Shown here in pieces: positions 31,295 through 49,410 of a stretch of DNA of 64,000 bases. The DNA is from Dromiciops gliroides (taxonomy: Eukaryota; Chordata; Mammalia; Microbiotheria; Microbiotheriidae): assembly GCF_019393635.1 (NCBI RefSeq), contig NC_057863.1, positions 623,666,791-623,730,790 of the forward strand. Direction: 5' to 3'. The notes under the pieces are model-generated. The model was not told the DNA's origin, searched no databases, and was given only the letters and a program-made list of their open reading frames with translations. The position numbers and the translations under genes were made by a program. Positions within the stretch are counted from its first letter, which is position 1, and each line of letters opens with the position of its first letter.

Positions 31295-31535
31295 TGGGGG
31301 GGGGGCACAGGGCAGAGAACACTGGACCTGGAGTCAGGAAGACCTGGACTCAAAACTAGCCTCACGCTTACTAGCTGGGTGACCCTGGGCAAGTCATTTG
31401 ATTTCTCCTTGCATTTTCCCATCAGTAAAATGGGCATAACATCTATCTCTGGGGGGGTGGGGGTTTGAGGGTAAAAAGAAAGCACCAGTAAAGCACAATT
31501 GCAAACCTTCAAGCTCTATAAATGCTATTACTATT
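31295..31535 (+). repeat. MAR/MIR-type SINE
   Basis: GGACCTGGAGTCAGGAAGACC, GCTGGGTGACCCTGGGCAAGTC, then GCACAATTGCAAACCTTCAAGC and TATAAATGCTATTAC. Confidence 0.7.
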
Positions 31536-31599
31536 AAAGCACTGGGGTCTTTCCTGAAAGATTCTCAAGGTCGGCTGCATCCTGAGACTGACGACGGGG

Positions 31600-31725
31600 A
31601 GGATGTGTGGAAGAGGGCCCAGGGTGCCGAATGTAAACTCCCTGAAGACCAGAAGCATTTGTGGCTTTGAGTTCCTGAGACTAAGCCTGTCACAAAGAAG
31701 CGCTTCAAGACCTGTTGAATCTGGT
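31600..31725 (+). repeat. L2 3' end relic
   Basis: GTAAACTCCCTGAAGACCAGAAGC, then CTAAGCCTGTCACAAAGAAGCGC and CTGTTGAAT. Confidence 0.5.
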
Positions 31726-31729
31726 CCTT

Positions 31730-32190
31730 GTCTCCCCAGCCCTGACCTGATCAGTCACAGAGGCGTTTGTGTCTCCAAACCCAGCACTCGAAAGGAAGGG
31801 AAGAATTTCCAAGTTTCTGAAATCAAGAATTTTGAAGATGTGCTGAAATTGACTCATACAGTGCAGTATGACACAGACATCAGGGTGATGTAATGAGGGC
31901 TGGTATGTGTGAGGTCCCTTCTAGCTCTGAGTCCTTGGACTTTGTAGTAATTCTACAAGTGACACGGATCAGCCTTCTGGAGGCTGGAGCTGGACTGTAT
32001 TCTCTAGACAGACATAGCTTAGCTAAACTACAAAAACAAGTCTGGCTAAGCACAATGAATTAAAAATGACTTTGGGCTAACAACACCAATCTATCACACG
32101 TTCCAGAGATCCTAAGAGATCCAAAGTAAAAGGGGGTTGGGAGAAGGCAAAGAAGCTAGAGACCATCATGAGTGAATTCTTTTTTTTTTT
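31730..32190. other. No gene recognised
   Basis: Unassigned. A 14-T run at 32180-32193 marks its right edge. Confidence 0.35.
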
Positions 32191-32194
32191 TTTA

Positions 32195-33966
32195 AATCAA
32201 CAGGACTAAGAAAACTTCACTGAATCAAGGACAGCCATATAAATACATGGTGAGCTGTATATAAAACTCCATACAAAAATGTATTAAAATCGGCACTAAA
32301 CTCTAGCATGTAGGTAGATGATACAGATGGGGCGGGTCTGGTCAGACATGGTAGCCAACTTGGGGATCACCTACCTGAAGACTACATTCCCCAACCTCAA
32401 GGCCTGAGATCTGAAAAGCGCCGTTCCACAGGACAAGAGGAGCCCCTGCAACTACGCAACTTTGGCATTTCTTAAAAAGGTCTTGGGGAAAGAGTGCCAA
32501 GGACCTCACCCTGTCTCTTTACTGCTGGTTTCTCAAGAACCTTTGCTAAGCACCTTTAAAAAGAACCTTGGTGGTCTCTACCCTCTTTCTCCTCGTGATG
32601 TGACCAATTCTGGCCCAGCAGTCTGGTCTGTGATCTGTGCAGTGAACCTGGTCCACCAGCTGGGGTTTATGCCACTACCCTGGACACAAAAACCTTAACT
32701 CTGCTGTCAGGACAGGGAACAAAAATCTGATCAGATGATGCCAATATGCCCTAACAGAGAATGTGGATGAATCTAGTACCCTGTGAGATCTCTGGCCTGG
32801 ATGTTCCTAATTTAAGTGAGCAGACTCGGTCTCTGAAGCACCTTCTGTCCTCAAGGAAATGGAAACACAGGCCCAGACAAGCACAAAACCCATCCCATTT
32901 TTAGTGTATCCTTAGCAAGGTCCTCCCCAGGTTTCATCTCAAGCAACCTCTAGTGAAAATGTGCCAAAAATGCATCTGTCTTCAAATAGACAAACTAATT
33001 AGCTGTGTAGGGCTTACTCCTGCTCAGAAATGGCCCACCAGTCTGACCTGGGAACAATAAGGATCTATGTACCTAGTCTGTTTACCCTGGGGCAGAGAGC
33101 AAAGTAGCATCTCTGCAACAGTTCTTAGGCTCTTACCATGAAATCTAGTTATTGAAAGCTAAGGTTTTTTTCCTGCTTGTGATAAATGGACAAGGGTATT
33201 CAAAAGAAACTGTTAAAGGGGAGGGGCTGAAAACAGTCTCCCCAATGCCCTCAGGCTACCAAGCTGTCATGGCTACCACAGTTTTCAGGCCAAGGGTTAT
33301 TGAAATTCCTAATCCCTTCTGTCTTTTCAGGCAGATTTACAAGGAAACAGCCACTCTTCCCCTCTCCACACAAACTACTAGACTACCCTTCTAGGGACTG
33401 TTTTGGGTTTTTTTGCTTGTCCCCAGCTATGCCCTTTGCTAAAGGGCGGCCTGATATTTTTAGTCAATTGTGGCAACTGACAAGAGGGGACTGCATCCAG
33501 GGGCAAACACTCCTGAACCTCGCTGGGCTGCTAAATGAGGAATGAGCATCCAGTACTTTTTTCTGGACCAGAGTTCAAAGGGGAAAAGACAGGCACCGCC
33601 CATGTTAATTGAGCCTGGTATAATCACCATAGAAGACCAAGATCAGTAAGAAACATAGTTTAAATAAGCCCTCTAAGAAGTACTGATAATTATGGTCCTA
33701 ATTCAAGGGGGATGGTGAGGTGAGAGCCCTCTGGGCACTCACTCGTGGAAGGAGCAGCTTCATTTCAGTGACCTGACACTGCCCTCTAGTGGACCATCAT
33801 GCGCCTGGATCGCCCTGATCCCCATCATTCAAATAGGATTCCTTCTAAAGGCTGTGAGAAAACATGACCAGCCTCTGGAGATTAGCCCAAAGGGTGAGAG
33901 GTCACCAGATCTGGTCTGTGCTCAGACACTCTGATCTCAACCTGGAGTGGAGGCGCCCCGGTCCCT
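32195..33966 (-). other. UBIAD1: Probable UBIAD1 3' UTR
   Basis: Directly downstream of the UBIAD1 stop is 1.8 kb with no SINE, L2 or LTR insertion, unlike every other stretch of this length in the intergenic region. This is what a retained 3' UTR looks like, and the size is near what I recall for human. No canonical AATAAA was found on the minus strand in it. The variant AATACA (plus-strand TGTATT at about 32280) is the best candidate and is weak. The exact end is not resolved. Confidence 0.45.
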
Positions 33967-40174
<6,208 letters not shown>

Positions 40175-40239
40175 TCAGGGTCCGGGAAAGAAAAGCCCGC
40201 CCGGTCCTTCAGCACTGTTGAAGCTCTTCCTCCCATCTC

Positions 40240-40650
40240 CCTAGGAGCGTTCATTCAGTTCCAGACAACGAACTTGTGTTAAGCTACTGTATGCAAAGCA
40301 CTGGGGATACAAAAAGGAAAGTCCTCGATATTACAGTGGAAAAAACACTGGACTGGGTTCCAACCCTGCTTCTGAGCCTTACAACCCATGTGACCTTGGT
40401 GACCCTCAGTATTTCTCCCTGCTTCATTCGTTCATGTCAGTGTTTAATAGCTGTAACTACTGCGCCTAGCACAGGTGCTCAGTAATTTTTTTTTTTAATT
40501 AAATGAAAGTCTCTGTGGAAAGGGAAGTCACTTGCCCAGGATCACAGGGATGGAACCTGAAATTCGGGTCTTTGAGTCCGAATCCATTCCTCTTTCCATT
40601 GCCTCTCTGAACTTCAGGAAGAAAGATGAGTGATTGGGGTTGGAAAAAAG
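40240..40650. repeat. UBIAD1-MTOR spacer with dispersed-unit and MIR traces
   Basis: ACTGTATGCAAAGCACTGGGGATACA at about 40285 is the dispersed unit. MIR traces follow. No gene. Confidence 0.45.
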
Positions 40651-40656
40651 AGATGA

Positions 40657-40807
40657 GGGGCAGCTAGGTGGCGTAGTGGATAAAGCACCGGCCCTGGATT
40701 CAGGAGGACCTGAGTTCAAATCCGCCCTCAGACACTTGACACTTACTAGCTGTGTGACCCTGAGCAAGTCACTTAACCCCAATTGCCTCACTTTAAAAAA
40801 AAAAAAA
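40657..40807 (+). repeat. WSINE1-like SINE between the two promoters
   Basis: Duplication of the AAAAAGAGATG type at both ends. Confidence 0.9.
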
Positions 40808-40949
40808 GAGATGTAGAGACCTTGGAGACCCTAACTCCAGTTGGCTCACTTACTACAATTCTATCTGACTTGCATGAATAGATTCATTCCTCACTGGGTC
40901 TTGGTTCTTTTCTTTGCCTTCATTTTTTATGTGTGCATTCATTCAAAAT

Positions 40950-41535
40950 TTCATGGGGAAAATAGGGTAGGGGGTTTGGGATCGGGATAGGGGCTTGGGG
41001 TCCTTAGGAATTCCTGTTTAAAGAATTATACCCTCTTGCACACAAAAGCAATTAGAATAAGATAGTAGTTTATTTTGGGGCTGAGGAAGGGAAGGGAAAC
41101 CATGGAATTCTTGGACTTCTCATGGGGAGAAAGACATGGCACAGAGAGTGACTCTGAGATACCAATCTCCTCGAGCAAGAGACAGGCAGGTACTTTTATA
41201 GAGGACTGATGGGGGTGATCATCTGACTGTGGAAAGTTCCTTTAGTGAGGGAGGATCATCCCCCACTGGTGGTGGCTGGAAGGGTTGGGTGAGAGGTGGC
41301 TGCAAATCTCTCAAGCCATCTCTCTTCTCAGGACACAAAGGAAGCAGCCACACCTAATCTTATCTCCCCAGGGTTTAGGGAGACTAGAATGAAGGGTGGG
41401 GGTCCCAGAGCTAACTCAGTCTGGATCTGGTTCCACTTATCTCTTTAGGTGTGTTTGTCCTCTGGTTTAGTTTCTCAAGGAGAAGGTTCTTTGATGTGCC
41501 CCAGAGAACTTCCGGGGTTCTATGGGCCCATAACA
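40950..41535 (-). mobile_element. Solo LTR, family B (copy 2), about 1.3 kb upstream of MTOR
   Basis: 586 bp, aligned end to end with 21638-22188 apart from a roughly 35-bp longer segment near 41310. Target duplication AAAAT (40945-40949 and 41536-41540). Minus-strand CTATAAAAGTACC box near 41195 and AATAAACTAC near 41070. Solo LTR with no internal genes. Confidence 0.8.
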
Positions 41536-41540
41536 AAAAT

Positions 41541-42000
41541 AAGAGGCTTGGTGGAGTATCTTAGAATTCCTGCCACCTTAATAATATTTTCTTTGAGAGA
41601 ACATGATGGGAAATTTCTAATTACTAGTGCCAGGCACTGTCACATTACATATTTTTACACATTCTCTGCTGGGGCAGAGAAATCAATGAGAGGGAAAACA
41701 AACTTCATTGTATCCAGAAAACCGGGGACCCTCAAGTAATCTTGGGAGTGGGAGAAAAGCAAGAGTAGTCACGAGCGGGCGTGGTTGCATTTTGGGGCTA
41801 TGATCTGTACCACTAAGGGAAACATACATATGAATAAGGCCACAAGCCAAAGGAAGACAGTGTGATGTGCAGACTGTGTCCGGAAGAAATGCAGAGTAAG
41901 GGAAAGATCATCAAAATAAACTAGGCACGATCATGGAGGAGGTGAAAGAATGAATACTTGGGAACATCGCAATAACTCGTTTCTCTAGTGCACAGTAACT
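41541..42000. other. No gene recognised
   Basis: Upstream of MTOR. The 96-codon frame at 41449-41739 overlaps the LTR and is not a gene. Confidence 0.4.
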
Positions 42001-42004
42001 TTGG

Positions 42005-42125
42005 TGCAAATATTTTTATGCCCATTCTGCAGATGCAGAGGCCGAGAGATTGAGTGATTTGTCCCGAGAGTCCTACAACTACTAAGTGTCACAGGCAGGA
42101 TTCGAACCCAAGTCCGGCTCACACA
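42005..42125 (-). repeat. MIR-type relic
   Basis: GCCCATTCTGCAGATGCAGAGG, then GGCAGGATTCGAACCCAAGTC. Confidence 0.6.
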
Positions 42126-42359
42126 CACCCATACCTCCACAGTTTCCACTCCTCCAGGCTGCCACTCTAGGCAGAGAGCCAAGAGGAAGCATGAATGGTG
42201 AATATGTAAGGCAAGCCGCCAAATTTGGAGCAGGGTTTGTGTTGGGAAGCAGCACATCTGAGCCTTTGGGCTGGCGTGACGTGACCTCGGGGACCTTGAT
42301 CTCTGTTGGGGTTTGATAGGAAACCGCCTGGGTCTCCAGGGGTCATTTCACATATAAAA

Positions 42360-43230
42360 CTCCTGGATGCGACACGAGGGACGCCAGGAGAGGAGGCGGG
42401 CCAAGAATCCGTAGCTGAGGCTCAAGTTCGAGTTCGGGTCCACGCTGGTCACTAACACGCGTGTGGGCGGGGCTCTGAGCCGCCTTCCCGGCCGTCCCAG
42501 TGGAGGCGGTACCAGGAAAAGATGCCCAGCTGTCGAGGGGGCTGATTTCAACGCGGCACGCACTGGAAGCCGGGTCGGAAGTGGCCGAGGCGGTCAACTC
42601 GCCGCTGATTGGCCTGTGCGGGTGTTGCTCGGCCCGGTGCTCGCCAGTCACTGGATGCATAGTTTGTCCATTTGAAATATTCCCGCCTCCTGGGGGGGCG
42701 GGTTACAGAACATCCCGCCTTCCTCTCTGCCATTGGTTTCCATGCCCGTCCATCTTTTCTTTCGACCTTCCGGTTGGCCCTAGCGATCCGGTGCCCCGCC
42801 CTTCCCCACCCGGCTCGGAGGGCAGCCGGGAGGGAAGGCGGGCGGTGTTGGGGGTGGGGGGGGTTTCGGAGCGGCGGCGGCGGCGCCTTCGGCACCTTCG
42901 GCAGCTGCACCAGCTGAAGGGAAGGCCACAAGTCACGCAAGTCAAGGTGAGTCTGGAGCCCGCCGCTCGCCTCCCTGGGCCGGGCCGGGGCCGGAACCCG
43001 GACCCTGGCGCTGGAGGGAGGCCGCAGCGTCTCAGGGCGCCCTGGGCCCTGCAGACGCCCCCAGGGCCCAGGAGCCACCCCTAGGGCCTTGCCCGGCCCG
43101 GCTTCTAGCCTCTGTCCACGGCGTTCTCCGGGCGTTAGGGCCGTCTGGAAACCCCAACCCACTACGTCTCCAGGCCTAGCTAGAGCCTCCCCCGCCTCAT
43201 CGGGGACCCCTAGAGGTGTCCCCCCCCCCC
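42360..43230. promoter_or_regulatory. MTOR: MTOR CpG island and promoter
   Basis: CpG-rich and TATA-less. Candidate elements upstream of exon 1 are an ETS-like site TCGGAAGTGGCC (about 42575), inverted CCAAT boxes GCTGATTGGCC (about 42602) and GCCATTGGTTTCC (about 42729), and an ETS-like TTCCGG (about 42767). The open frames of up to 238 codons here on both strands are GC-driven and not genes. Confidence 0.7.
42815..42946 (+). other. MTOR: MTOR exon 1 (non-coding)
   Basis: GGAAGGCGGGCGGTG, then a GGCGGCGGCGGCGGCG run and CAGCTGAAGGGAAGGCC align with the human MTOR 5' UTR as I recall it. The exon ends CAAGTCAAG before GTGAGT (42947). The 5' boundary is approximate. Confidence 0.75.
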
Positions 43231-43789
43231 GGCTCCTCAGTGACACTCCTAGGGTTCTCACCACTCCCTCATGCCCGCCGGGGTCCCCCGCTCGTCAGAT
43301 TCCCCTCCAGGACTTCCCTGCTGTGCCAGAGCTCCCCCGTGCCACCCTGACATTCCCCCCAAAGTTCCTCTGATCCATCAGCAGTCAATGGAGGAGCCCC
43401 CAGAGCCTTCCCTTCCTGTCACGGGCTCCCCCCTTCCTCATCATCGACCCGCCAACGCTCCCCCCAGAAGCTGTCCTGCCTAACCCGAGTTCTCCAGCGC
43501 CCCCCCCCCACCCATGGGAGACCCTCAAAGTCCCTTCCACCTCACATGCCAACCGCAAGTTCGCTTACTTCATCAGAGACCCCCTCTGACTCATCACAAG
43601 CCCCCCCCCCCAAATCCTCCCAGACCCCTTACCAGAAATTCCCCCCAGCCACTGCCTATTACCTGTGCTGGGGCACCTCAGAAACCCAGACACCTCCCCA
43701 GTACCAGCCTACGTTCTCGAAGCCACCTGTCTCAAACAAACCCTTGAAACGCTCCCAGGCCTGGCCAGTCCTCAGACTCCTCAAAGAGT

Positions 43790-43960
43790 CAATAGTAAAC
43801 GTTCATTAAGCTCCTAATAATATTTGCCAAACACTACGCGGAGCACTGAGGCTACAAATAGAAAAAAGATGGGTCCTGCTCTCAAGCAGCTTACAGTCTT
43901 AGGGGAAGACAGCACAGAAGAGGAAGCTGAGATGGGGCAGGGTCTTGGGGGGAAAGGGCC
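43790..43960 (+). repeat. Dispersed repeat unit
   Basis: AACACTACGCGGAGCACTGAGGCTACAAATAG, then TCCTGCTCTCAAGCAGCTTACAGTC. Confidence 0.6.
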
Positions 43961-44351
43961 TAGCCTAGTGAGAACTGAGCCCCTTCCTTAAAACTGAGGC
44001 TTGGCCCCACCCCCCCTAGCCTGGAGTCATGATGGGGGAGGGGAGAGTACCAAGGCCTCAGTTAGTTTTTGGCTGGATGAGCTTCTCCCAACCCTGAGCT
44101 CCCCGGGCAAGGTGGAGAGGTCGTTGCTTTGGGGGGAAGTTCCAGAATAGTGAAGCCTGGGGAATGTAGAAGCTTACATCAATCACCTGCCCCATAGATT
44201 TCTGGAAGCCTTCCTAGACGGGATGTCCCTAACCAGACCTATCTTGTACCCACAGTCCTCCACTTCCCTAGCCTGCCCCAGGTAGTCTTCCTACCCTCCC
44301 TCCAGGTGTCTACCTCAGCCTCAGCCTTTCCCGGCTGTCAGATGAAGTTTC

Positions 44352-44504
44352 CTTTTTTTTTTTTTTTGGCAGGGTAATAGAGGGTTAAGTGACTTGCCCA
44401 GGGTCACACTGCTAGTAAGTGTCAAGTGTCTGAGGTCAGATTTGAACTCAGGTCCTCCTGAATCCAGGGCCGGTACTTTACCCACTGTGCCACTTAGCTG
44501 CCCC
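44352..44504 (-). repeat. WSINE1-like SINE in MTOR intron 1
   Basis: Duplication AGATGAAGTTTC/AGATGAAGTCTC. On the MTOR strand the T-run is followed by GGCAGG, an acceptor-like sequence. Confidence 0.9.
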
Positions 44505-45464
44505 AGATGAAGTCTCTTCTGGCTCCAACAGGGCCCAGGCCCCCTTCCTGGGGAGGGTTCAGCTGGAGAAGAGGAGACTTGGGAGTGCTGTTCAAGGGTT
44601 TGGAGGGTTTTCATGTTGTGTTTGTCCCCTAAATGCAAAAACAGGTGGGTGGATGGTACAGGGAATTGAATTTCCACCAAAAGTATGGGGAAACTTGCTA
44701 ATGCTTAGAGAAAGAAAAAAAAAAGCCAATGCTTAGAGCAGTGGTCCTAAGAAGGATGTCTGTCTCCCTGGAGGTCTGCTAGGGAGGCTAGACCACTCAC
44801 TCATTTTCAGGCACTGAGGTCAGTAGTCATGTAAGGATTGCCTGAGGTGATCTTTCAGCTCCTGCCCTGAGAGTCTGCAAACACCATAGTTCATACTTGG
44901 GTATCACTTTATAGAAAGGACTCCATCCTCTGCAGAGTACTCCAAAAACAGATATAAGGTAGATTCCACCTTCTCTAGGATTGATCTCAATTGATCCATT
45001 ATACTGGGGAACTGAGGACCTAAAGGAAAACAGACTTTGGGGTAGACTAGTTTGTCACAGCAGAAAGATTAAACAGTTTTTGTGTGACTTCAGAGCAGAG
45101 ACCCAGGGGCAGAGAGTCAGAATTATTGGGAGGTAAGTTATAGACTCAGTACTGGGAAGTGTTGACCAGAAAGTTGACTGACAAGGGATTGGGCACTGCC
45201 TCAGGATGGGACACCATTGTGGGCTGGGTAGTACAAATAGGATCACCCGTGTTTTATAGATAAGAAAAAATGATGCTCCTAGAGGTGAGTGACTTGTCCA
45301 CAGCCACCTAGCCGTTTTAACAGGCAGAGCTGAGACTGTTCAAGTCCTTCTCTTTTCAAGTTGTTTTCTTTACCACACATTGTAAAGTAGTGAGTTCCCT
45401 GTCACCTGGGTGTATGCCAACAGAGGCTGGGTAACCAGATGTCAGGGGTGTTGTACATGGAATC

Positions 45465-45880
45465 TGTACCCCTGTTCTGCATGGCCTCACTCCTCCCCTG
45501 CCTTTTCAGACTTTATTTCGTGTTACTTTTTTCCAGCCAGACTGGTTTCCTACCTCGTCCCCAGACTCATGGTTGTTTCCTTTCCATGCTCTGGCGTGGA
45601 CTGTCCCCTGTACTTAGAATCCACCTCCTCTGCACCCACCCTAGGGCTCCCTGGCTTCCTCTGAGGCTCCACTCAGGCATCTTTCCCAAACACCCTAGGT
45701 GTTGGTGTCCCTTCCCTCCCCACATGATCTCCTATTTACTTAACTGCTCTCCCCACCAGAATACAGGCTCCGTACACTCCGTGACCTTTCATTTTTGCCT
45801 TCCTCTTCCAAGGGCCCAGCACAGCACCTTGCCTTATGTATGGTAGGTGCTTAACAAGTGCTGGTTTAAATTGAATTGAT
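45465..45880 (+). repeat. L2 LINE 3' fragment in MTOR intron 1
   Basis: CATGCTCTGGCGTGGACTGTCCCC, CTCCACTCAGGCATCTTTCCC, CACCTTGCCTTATGTATGGTAGGTGC. Confidence 0.75.
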
Positions 45881-46205
45881 AACTTGGAAGGAGAGGGAGC
45901 CTGCTCCCAAGGCTGTGGCTGAGCTAAACACTGATGACACGAGGTCCCTTTCACTTCCTGAAAGTCTGCCTTGATTGACACTATCACATTTCTCTAGCGC
46001 TTTCCAGATAGGATTGTCTCCACCCTTCAGAGACCCTTCTAAAGCCCACCTCCATCTACCCATGCTGCTTCAGAAAGCCCCAGTTCACCTGCCTCTCTCC
46101 TCAGACCCCTTCTCCTCCAGGCCACAGTGTAGCACACGGTGCCAGCCTCCTCCGTGCCCACTCCCCCAGGAAATGGCCTAATTCCTATACCTTGGAGTCC
46201 ATCAA

Positions 46206-46345
46206 GTCTTACCCCTTCATTTTATAGGTGGAGAAACTGAGGCACAGAGAAGAGGTTAAATGGCTTGCCCAAGGTCACATAGCTAGTGGGCGTCTCAGGT
46301 GGGATTCAAACCCAAGTATTCATGCTGTGTGCTCTAGTCCATTCA
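46206..46345 (-). repeat. MIR SINE in MTOR intron 1
   Basis: GGTGGAGAAACTGAGGCACAGAG, then GCTTGCCCAAGGTCACATAGC. Confidence 0.75.
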
Positions 46346-47129
46346 TGCCAGTCCTCTGGTGGGCATGCCGTGCCATTTGGGAGAGAGGAAGACCAAAGGG
46401 CCTGTGTTTTAGGAATGTGCTCAGAATAGGAGCCCTTGGTACTTTGTAGTTCACATTGCCGTCATTAATCTGTTATGGCTCCATTGGTTTTCTCTGCAGA
46501 GAAATGATATTGGGCTTGACTCGACCTCAGTATGAAGCTAAGATGTGTTCAAGCTGAAAATCAGTAGGTCAAGTCTAACATCTCTTATGTCTTGTGGGGC
46601 ACCTGCCAGTCAAACCCTCATACTCAGAAACAGTCAGAAGTGGCCATTTGGGCAAACTTGGCTTCCAGATGTAAATAATCTCTAGAACTAGGAAAGCTGT
46701 CTGGGCCTTATTCTGCAGGGTCCCCAGAGGAGTCTCACATGCTGCTATTTGGGGATGGATCTTGCTGGAATCCTTTCCCTGTGCTTCCCAGGTTCTGGGC
46801 CAGGCTGTGTTAGGGACACAGCGCTTATGACATCATCACTGAATTTGGCTCTTTGAGAGGGGTGGAGGAGAGAGGGCTGCTGACAGCTACGGGCCCTGGC
46901 TGGAGGTCAGGCCCAGTGACAGCCCAGCTGGTGGTAGCGTGATGTTGGGGAGAGGACACTGGGCCTGGAGTTGGGAGGTCAACTCCGCCACTCACTGGTT
47001 CAGTTTGAGCCTGGGCAGGTGGCTCGTTTCGCCAGCCGTGCCTCTTTTCTCAGCTAGAGGACCTCTGAGTTCATCTCCCACTCTCTTGTTGAATCTGTAA
47101 TTAATAAAGAGTGTGGCATCCCTCTGCAG

Positions 47130-47278
47130 GACCCCGGGGCCCTAAACCCACCGCCATCATGTCGGGCACCGTGACCATCCTACAGCAGTTTGCCAGCGGC
47201 CTGAAGAGCCGCAGCGAGGAGACGAGGGCCAAGGCTGCCAAGGAGCTGCAGCATTATGTCACCCTGGAGCTCCGAGAG
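47130..47278 (+). CDS. MTOR: MTOR exon 2, contains the start codon
   Basis: Acceptor CCTCTGCAG and donor GAGAG/GTGAGT. ATG at 47159-47161 in the context GCCATCATGT (A at -3). It encodes [20 protein letters not shown] through YVTLELRE (40 residues, phase 0). In human the ATG is the first codon of the exon and is followed by an Ala/Thr-rich stretch. Here the exon begins GACCCCGGGG and the only in-frame ATG is further in, so the disordered tail is 14 residues shorter. Confidence 0.95.
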
Positions 47279-49410
47279 GTGAGTGCAGCATGGACACGGG
47301 GTGGGGCAAGGAGCCCGGCAGAGGGCGGAGGCTCTCCGCACCAGCACACCAAGTTCACACATTTCGGTCCTGCTGGATCTGTCCTTTCCCACAGAAGTTT
47401 GCCTTCCCTGCTGAATATTATCAGCCCCATCTTCTTGCGGGTGGCTTTACTGGTTCAGAATTTCCAATGGAAACATGGGTTCAGGCAGGAGCCTGGCTGT
47501 CTGAAAGCAGGAAAAGGGAGGATGTCCAGTCTTCCCGCATCCCCCTCTGTGTGTGTTTCATCCAGGCCCTCAGGTTTGAGCCCTTGGAGTAGTTCTTGAC
47601 CATTGCCTCTCCTTCTACTCCCCAGAGCCAATCATTGGCCAGATTGTTGTTTCTCTGCTTACATCCTGTCTTGACTCCATCCCTTCATTCCACTGAAGCC
47701 CCTGTACTGGAGATGAGCTACGCATTCCTTCTTACCTATTGGTCTCCTTGCTTCTAGTCTCTTGGCTCTCCTATTTATCCTCTGCCAAATCGGCATTCAT
47801 CAAACAGGGCAGACCCTGCCACTCCTCTGCTCCTGGATGTTGAGTGGCTCCCAGCTGCCCTTCTCCACGAGGAGGCTTCCACCAAGCTTCCCAGTCTTAC
47901 CTCATGCTGCGCCTGCAAGCTGCTGTCAGTCTGACTCTGCCTTTGGGAACATGGTTTCTCTTGCCACCAGTGCTTTCTTTCCTTGCTCTCCTTCACTTCC
48001 TAAGAGCCCTGCTTTCCTCACAGCAAAGCCCAGAGCCCCCGCATGAGACTGTCACTAATTCCCTCATTGTTAGTACTCTTTCCCTCTTGAAATTGCTTTT
48101 TCTGGCTTACATGTATTTTATCTTGACTTCCTGGGAGAAGCACTCCATTCCCCAGTCCATTGTAAGCACCGGGAGGGAGGGCCTTTTGTTTCTGTCCCCA
48201 GCACTTAGCGCAGAGCCTTCTGCATAGGAGGGGCTTCATAAATGTTTGTTGAATTGCTCTTTGTATGAGTTACTAGCATCTGGAAGAAACCTTCCCTCTG
48301 GGGACAAAGAAGTGACACCAGACTCTCCTCCATTCACAGATGAGTCAGGAGGAGTCCACCCGCTTCTATGATCAGTTGAATCATCACATATTTGAACTGG
48401 TGTCCAGCTCTGATGCCAATGAACGGAAAGGGGGCATCCTGGCCATAGGTAAGCGAGAAGCAGCCAGCCAGGCAGGGTCTTGGCTCGTGCCTTCTGTATG
48501 TTCATAATCAGTAGCCGTGGGCTAACAGTGGTCAGGAACTGGACCGCCCTGGGCTTCTCAGAGCAGGGCCACAACTCACAAAGTGCAGCCATGTTTCAGT
48601 GACTCGTCCAAGCTCCTTGTTCATGGGCCTTTTGTGTCTCGGCCCCTTCGCTGCTGATTTGTGGTTCTACCACAGTGGGCACCATATAAATAATCATTTC
48701 TTTGTTATTGTTTTTTTAGTGAGGCAATTGGGGTTAAGTGACTTGCCCAGGGTCACACAGCTATAAGTGTTAAGTGTCTGAGGCCGGATTTGAACTCAGG
48801 TACTCCTGAATCCAGGGCTGGTGCTCTAACCACTGCGCCACCTAGCTGCCCCAATAATCATTTCTAAAGTTAGATACTTTTGCTCCCTGGGAGGGGCTCT
48901 GGTGATAGAGTTGAAATGGGAAATTTGAGACCCATTTTGTAAAATACAAAATGTGGCTTCAGTGATCAGTTCCCTGCCATTCTATAGAATAATGGAGATT
49001 GTTATATTACGGATGAAGGGATAGAGGGTTTATTTTCTTCTCTGGGGAGTTGACTTTGCTGTATGATGTGTCCCAGCCTCATCTCTTGCCTTTTCTCTTC
49101 CCCCTTGCAGCCAGCCTCATAGGAGTGGAAGCCTATGCCACCCGCATAGGCAGGTTTGCCAACTACCTTCGCAACCTCCTTCCCTCCAATGACCCAGTTG
49201 TCATGGAGATGGCGTCCAAGGCCATCGGGCGCCTGGCCATGGCAGGAGACACCTGCACGGCTGAGTATGTGGAGTTTGAGGTGAAACGGGCCCTCGAATG
49301 GCTGGGTGCTGACCGCAATGAAGGCCGCAGACATGCAGCTGTGAGTACTGTGAGGACAAGTCAGAGCCAGACTTGGGGAGTAGGGGGACAGACAGATAGG
49401 GATGAATGGG

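Larger units (their letters stand above)
42947..47129 (+). other. MTOR: MTOR intron 1
   Basis: 4.2 kb. The first part (43.1-43.8 kb) is C-rich with short C-runs. A dispersed unit, one antisense WSINE1, MIR relics (about 45240-45345 minus, 46206-46345 minus, 46925-47095 plus) and an L2 fragment follow. 44520-45230 and 46350-46920 show nothing assignable. Confidence 0.9.

Noticed and set aside
42500-43264. Long frames on both strands (194 and 238 codons) at the MTOR promoter
   Set aside because: Mutual shadows in a CpG island with GC-biased composition and no domain. The text aligns with the MTOR 5' UTR and promoter.
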